This document shows positions 5,861 to 8,278 of a DNA stretch of 8,278 bases, one piece after another. This DNA comes from Phycisphaerales bacterium (GTDB taxonomy: Bacteria; Planctomycetota; Phycisphaerae; SM23-33), in contig PMYM01000220.1 in the NCBI GenBank assembly GCA_003171235.1, forward strand, positions 3,467 to 11,744, given 5' to 3'. A program made the translations under genes and the position numbers. Within the stretch, counting starts at the first letter, position 1, and every line of letters begins with the position of its first letter. The notes below the pieces were generated by a model. It saw nothing but the letters and a program-made list of their open reading frames with translations. It searched no databases and was not told the DNA's origin.

Positions 5861-6851
5861 CCAGGTGCGAACCGTCATCGCCGGCATCGGCAGCTACGTT
5901 CCCGACACGATTCTGACCAACGACCAGTTGGCGGGGATGGTCGACACCAACGACGAGTGGATCACCCAGCGCACCGGCATCAAGCAGCGGCGGGTGATTG
6001 GCCAGGCCGAGTACGGCAGCGCCGGCCTGGCCGCCCGGGCGGCCCGGGCCGCCTGCCAGGCCGCCAAACTGGACCCCTCCCAACTGGACATGATCATCTG
6101 CGCCACCATCACCCCCGAAACGCTCTGCCCCGCCACCGCCTGCTATGTGCAGGCCGACCTGGGGGCGGCCAAGGCGGTGGCCTTCGACATCTCGGCCGCC
6201 TGCAGCGGTTTCATCTACGCCATGGCGGTCGGCGAGAAGTTTATCCAGAGCGGCTCGCACAAAAACGTGCTGGTCATCGGCGCCGAAACCCTCACCCGCT
6301 TCACCGATTACACCGACCGCTCCAGTTGCATCCTGTTTGGCGACGGGGCCGGGGCGGCGGTGCTCCAGCCCGCCCCAAGCGGCAGCGACCGCGGCATCTG
6401 CTATACCACGTTGCACACCGACGGCACCGGCGGAGACCTGATTTACATCCCCGCCGGCGGCAGCCGCCTGCCCGCCAGCGCCCAGACCGTCGCCGGGGGC
6501 CAGCACTTCCTCAAGCTCCGCGGGCGCGAGGTGTACAAGTTCGCCGTCGAGAAGATGCAGTGGCTGCTCGAAGATTGCATGCGGGCCTGCAACCTTAGCC
6601 CCCAGGATGTCGCCCTGGTGGTCCCCCACCAGGTCAACAGCCGCGTCATTGAATCGGCCGCGGACAAGCTCAAGTTCCCGCTGGATAAGGTGCTGGTGAA
6701 CATCGACCGCTACGGCAACACCTCCTCGGCCTCCATCCCCATAGCCCTGGATGAGGCCTGGCGGGCCGGGCGGATCAAGCCGGGCGATACCGTCATCCTC
6801 ATCGCCTTCGGCGCCGGGCTGACCTGGGCCGGCGCCGTGGTCAAGTTCTGA
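5853..6851 (+). CDS. fabH: Beta-ketoacyl-ACP synthase III
   Basis: FabH condenses acetyl-CoA (or another short acyl-CoA) with malonyl-ACP to start type II fatty acid synthesis in the cytoplasm. The protein has 332 residues. The catalytic triad is visible: C117 in DISAACSGF, H259 in VVPHQVN and N289 in YGNTSSAS, corresponding to C112/H244/N274 of E. coli. Other family segments are IGSYVPDTILTN near the N-terminus, NDEWITQRTGIKQRR, TDRSSCILFGDGAGA and the C-terminal GDTVILIAFGAGLTWAGAVV. The start ATG at 5853 gives the expected N-terminus and lies inside the end of plsX; AGGA at 5841-5844 is the likely ribosome site with an 8-nt gap. The frame continues upstream with no stop, but that extension is plsX in another frame. 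A four-palindrome repeat follows 4 bp after the stop. Confidence 0.97.
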   Translation: MNNQVRTVIAGIGSYVPDTILTNDQLAGMVDTNDEWITQRTGIKQRRVIGQAEYGSAGLAARAARAACQAAKLDPSQLDMIICATITPETLCPATACYVQADLGAAKAVAFDISAACSGFIYAMAVGEKFIQSGSHKNVLVIGAETLTRFTDYTDRSSCILFGDGAGAAVLQPAPSGSDRGICYTTLHTDGTGGDLIYIPAGGSRLPASAQTVAGGQHFLKLRGREVYKFAVEKMQWLLEDCMRACNLSPQDVALVVPHQVNSRVIESAADKLKFPLDKVLVNIDRYGNTSSASIPIALDEAWRAGRIKPGDTVILIAFGAGLTWAGAVVKF

Positions 6852-6855
6852 GTTA

Positions 6856-6964
6856 GTGTCGCGGGCGTCTCGCCCGCGAGTAGCGAGGGCATCTTGCCCT
6901 CGCCGTCCAGTAATCTCGCAGGCAGGACGCCCGCGAGACCCCGCGGGCAAGATGCCCGCGACAC
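6856..6964. repeat. Four-palindrome repeat cluster between fabH and fabD
   Basis: Unit 1, 6860-6878, is cgcgggcg/tct/cgcccgcg. Unit 2, 6884-6902, is cgagggca/tct/tgccctcg. Unit 3, 6915-6937, is ctcgcaggc/aggac/gcccgcgag with one G-T type mismatch. Unit 4, 6942-6960, is cgcgggca/aga/tgcccgcg. The whole 109-bp block is bounded by gtgtcgcgggc (6856-6866) and its exact complement gcccgcgacac (6954-6964), so the cluster is itself an inverted repeat. Three of four units share the 8-3-8 plan seen in the alaS insert. It fills most of the 144-bp gap inside an otherwise compact operon and would form strong RNA hairpins in the transcript. No T-run follows. Confidence 0.93.
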
Positions 6965-6995
6965 GCTGAAGAAATGATCTTAAGAACTGATCCCT

Positions 6996-7943
6996 ATGAC
7001 GATAGCCTTCATCTTCCCCGGCCAAGGCGCCCAGCAGGTGGGCATGGGCAAGGATCTGTATGAGGCCTCCCCCGCCGCCAGGTGCATCTTCGACACGGCC
7101 GAGCAGCTCGCCCACCTGCCGCTCAAGAAGCTGTGCTTCGAGGGCCCCCAAGAGGAACTGGCCCGCACCGACGTCTGCCAACCGGCCATTTTCACGGTAT
7201 CGGCCGCCCTGCTGGCGGCGATGAACGAGCTGCTTCCCCAGGCCAAGCGCCAGGGCCTGCAACCGGCGTTCATGGCCGGCCTGAGCCTGGGCGAGTACAC
7301 CGCCCTGTACGCCGCCGGCTGCCTTAGCTTGAGCGACGCCCTGCGGCTGGTGGTCCGGCGCGGCCAGGCCATGCAGGCGGCGGCCACGGCCGTGCCCTCC
7401 GGCATGCTCAGCGTCATGGGGCTGGACGAAGCCAAGGCCCAACAGCTCTGCCAGGCCGCCGACGACGGAGAGGTGCTCACGCCGGCCAACTTCAACTGCC
7501 CCGGCCAGATCGTCCTGTCGGGCAGCCTCCAGGCGTGTCGGCGGGCCCAGAACCTGGCCAAGGATTTTGGCGCCTCCGGGGCCATTCCGCTGAATGTGGC
7601 CGGCGCCTTCCACAGCCAGATAATGGCCCCGGCCGCTCTGGACTTGGCCCAGGCCCTCAAAGGCGTGGCCTTCCATCCGCCCTCTTGCCCGGTGATCTCC
7701 AACGTCGACGCCCAGCCGCACGGCGATGCGGCCTCCACGGCCGGAAAACTGCTGGCCCAACTGGTCAAGCCGGTCCGCTGGCAACAGTCGATGGAGCACC
7801 TGCTGGGGGCCGGGGTGGGCCGCTTCTACGAGATCGGCCCGGGCAGGGTGCTGGCCGGATTGATGCGCCGCATCGACCGCCAGGCCGAGGTTGTCAGTCT
7901 CAACAGCCGCGAAAGCCTGGAAAGGCTCGCGCGCGAAAATTGA
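6996..7943 (+). CDS. fabD: Malonyl-CoA:ACP transacylase
   Basis: FabD transfers malonyl from CoA to acyl carrier protein, supplying the extender for FabH and the elongating synthases. The protein has 315 residues, normal for the family. Visible are FPGQGAQ (7-13), the nucleophile elbow GLSLGEY with Ser97, R122 in RRGQAMQ (the position of E. coli R117), H206 in AGAFHSQIM (E. coli H201), and YEIGPGRVLAGLMRRI near the C-terminus. The elbow is GLSLG rather than the GHSLG of E. coli; the serine is intact. An in-frame TAA at 6981-6983 limits the start to ATG 6996 or a CTG at 6987. The ATG gives the correct N-terminus MTIAFIFPGQG. The ribosome site is weak (no clear AGGAG in the 15 nt before the ATG), unlike the other genes of the operon. 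fabG begins 15 bp downstream. Confidence 0.97.
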   Translation: MTIAFIFPGQGAQQVGMGKDLYEASPAARCIFDTAEQLAHLPLKKLCFEGPQEELARTDVCQPAIFTVSAALLAAMNELLPQAKRQGLQPAFMAGLSLGEYTALYAAGCLSLSDALRLVVRRGQAMQAAATAVPSGMLSVMGLDEAKAQQLCQAADDGEVLTPANFNCPGQIVLSGSLQACRRAQNLAKDFGASGAIPLNVAGAFHSQIMAPAALDLAQALKGVAFHPPSCPVISNVDAQPHGDAASTAGKLLAQLVKPVRWQQSMEHLLGAGVGRFYEIGPGRVLAGLMRRIDRQAEVVSLNSRESLERLAREN

Positions 7944-7958
7944 AAGGACTTTAAGACC

Positions 7959-8278
7959 ATGCCAGACAATGAAAAAGTCGCAGTCGTCACCGGCGCCAGC
8001 CGCGGCATCGGGCTGGAAATCTGCCGCGCCCTGTTGGCCAAGGGCATGACCGTCTGCGCCCTGGACATCCGCCAGGACCTGCTGGAGCAGATGGCCTCCA
8101 AGCTGGACAACCCCGGCGCCAAGCTGGACACGTACCTCCAGGACGTCACCGACTCGGCCGGCCTGGCCGCCACCATCGACAAGATCGCCGAAAAGCACGG
8201 GCGGATCAACGTGCTGGTCAACAACGCCGGCATCACCCGCGACGGGCTGCTCATGCGCATGAGCGACGCCGACTGGGA
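7959..8278 (+). CDS. fabG: 3-oxoacyl-ACP reductase, 3'-truncated by window edge
   Basis: FabG is the NADPH-dependent short-chain dehydrogenase/reductase that reduces 3-ketoacyl-ACP in each elongation round. Only the first 106 codons are in the window. The Rossmann nucleotide-binding motif is TGASRGIG (residues 11-18), the adenine-contact region is DVTD, and the structural NNAG is at 88-91, followed by ITRDGLLMRM, which is characteristic of FabG within the SDR family. The catalytic Ser-Tyr-Lys lie beyond the edge. The start ATG follows a GAAAGGA ribosome site (7942-7948), with a 10-nt gap, overlapping the end of fabD. The position after plsX-fabH-fabD supports FabG over other SDRs. acpP would be the expected next gene but is outside the window. 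Confidence 0.94.
   Translation, partial: MPDNEKVAVVTGASRGIGLEICRALLAKGMTVCALDIRQDLLEQMASKLDNPGAKLDTYLQDVTDSAGLAATIDKIAEKHGRINVLVNNAGITRDGLLMRMSDADW

Noticed and set aside
4673..5887. A 404-codon open frame on the minus strand opposite rpmF and plsX
   Set aside because: It is a shadow of plsX with Ala/His/Gly/Asp-rich composition and no recognisable motif.
6856..6964. A CRISPR array or intrinsic terminator between fabH and fabD
   Set aside because: The units are palindromes with 3-5 nt loops and irregular short gaps rather than identical repeats with unique spacers of constant length. No T-run follows the stems, and the operon clearly continues.
5817..8198. A 793-codon open frame on the minus strand across fabH, fabD and fabG
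   Set aside because: It is antisense to three confidently identified enzymes. Its translation is the low-complexity Ala/Gly/His-rich product typical of the shadow strand in GC-rich genes, and it crosses the repeat cluster only because that repeat is stop-poor.

Overview
The window is GC-rich, densely coding bacterial DNA, probably from a planctomycete (Phycisphaerae-like is possible). Two things suggest this. One is a secreted PQQ-type beta-propeller protein whose mature N-terminus carries WPQWRGP, a motif I associate with Planctomycetota. The other is a set of short, GC-rich palindromic repeats of a style common in those genomes. The assignment is inference; no rRNA or marker tree is available here.

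Layout: (1) 2-2527 (+) is alaS, alanyl-tRNA synthetase, missing about its first 90-100 codons at the window edge. (2) 2522-2617 is a 96-bp inverted repeat of octamers between two convergent genes. (3) 2619-3845 (-) is an exported PQQ-like beta-propeller protein. (4) 3846-4663 is an 818-bp divergent intergenic region with no convincing gene. It holds inverted repeats and, at its right end, a plausible promoter and a leader hairpin. (5) 4664-8278 (+) is the fatty-acid/phospholipid initiation cluster rpmF-plsX-fabH-fabD-fabG, with fabG cut by the window edge. Spacing is tight (3 bp, an 8-bp overlap, 144 bp, 15 bp), so it is probably one operon. FabD makes malonyl-ACP, FabH starts chains from acetyl-CoA plus malonyl-ACP, FabG reduces the 3-ketoacyl-ACP, and PlsX passes finished acyl chains to phospholipid synthesis as acyl-phosphate. 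RpmF (ribosomal protein L32) links the operon to the translation machinery.

The genes are ordinary housekeeping genes. The unusual content is the repeats. A family of 19-nt palindromes (8-bp stem, 3-nt loop) occurs in two clusters of four. One cluster lies between fabH and fabD. The other lies inside alaS, in frame, and adds about 44 residues to AlaRS between its two zinc-ligand motifs without breaking the gene. This resembles, by analogy only, the Rickettsia palindromic elements that insert in frame into protein genes. It is the observation most worth following up. I see no defence system, CRISPR array, transposase, tRNA or rRNA.
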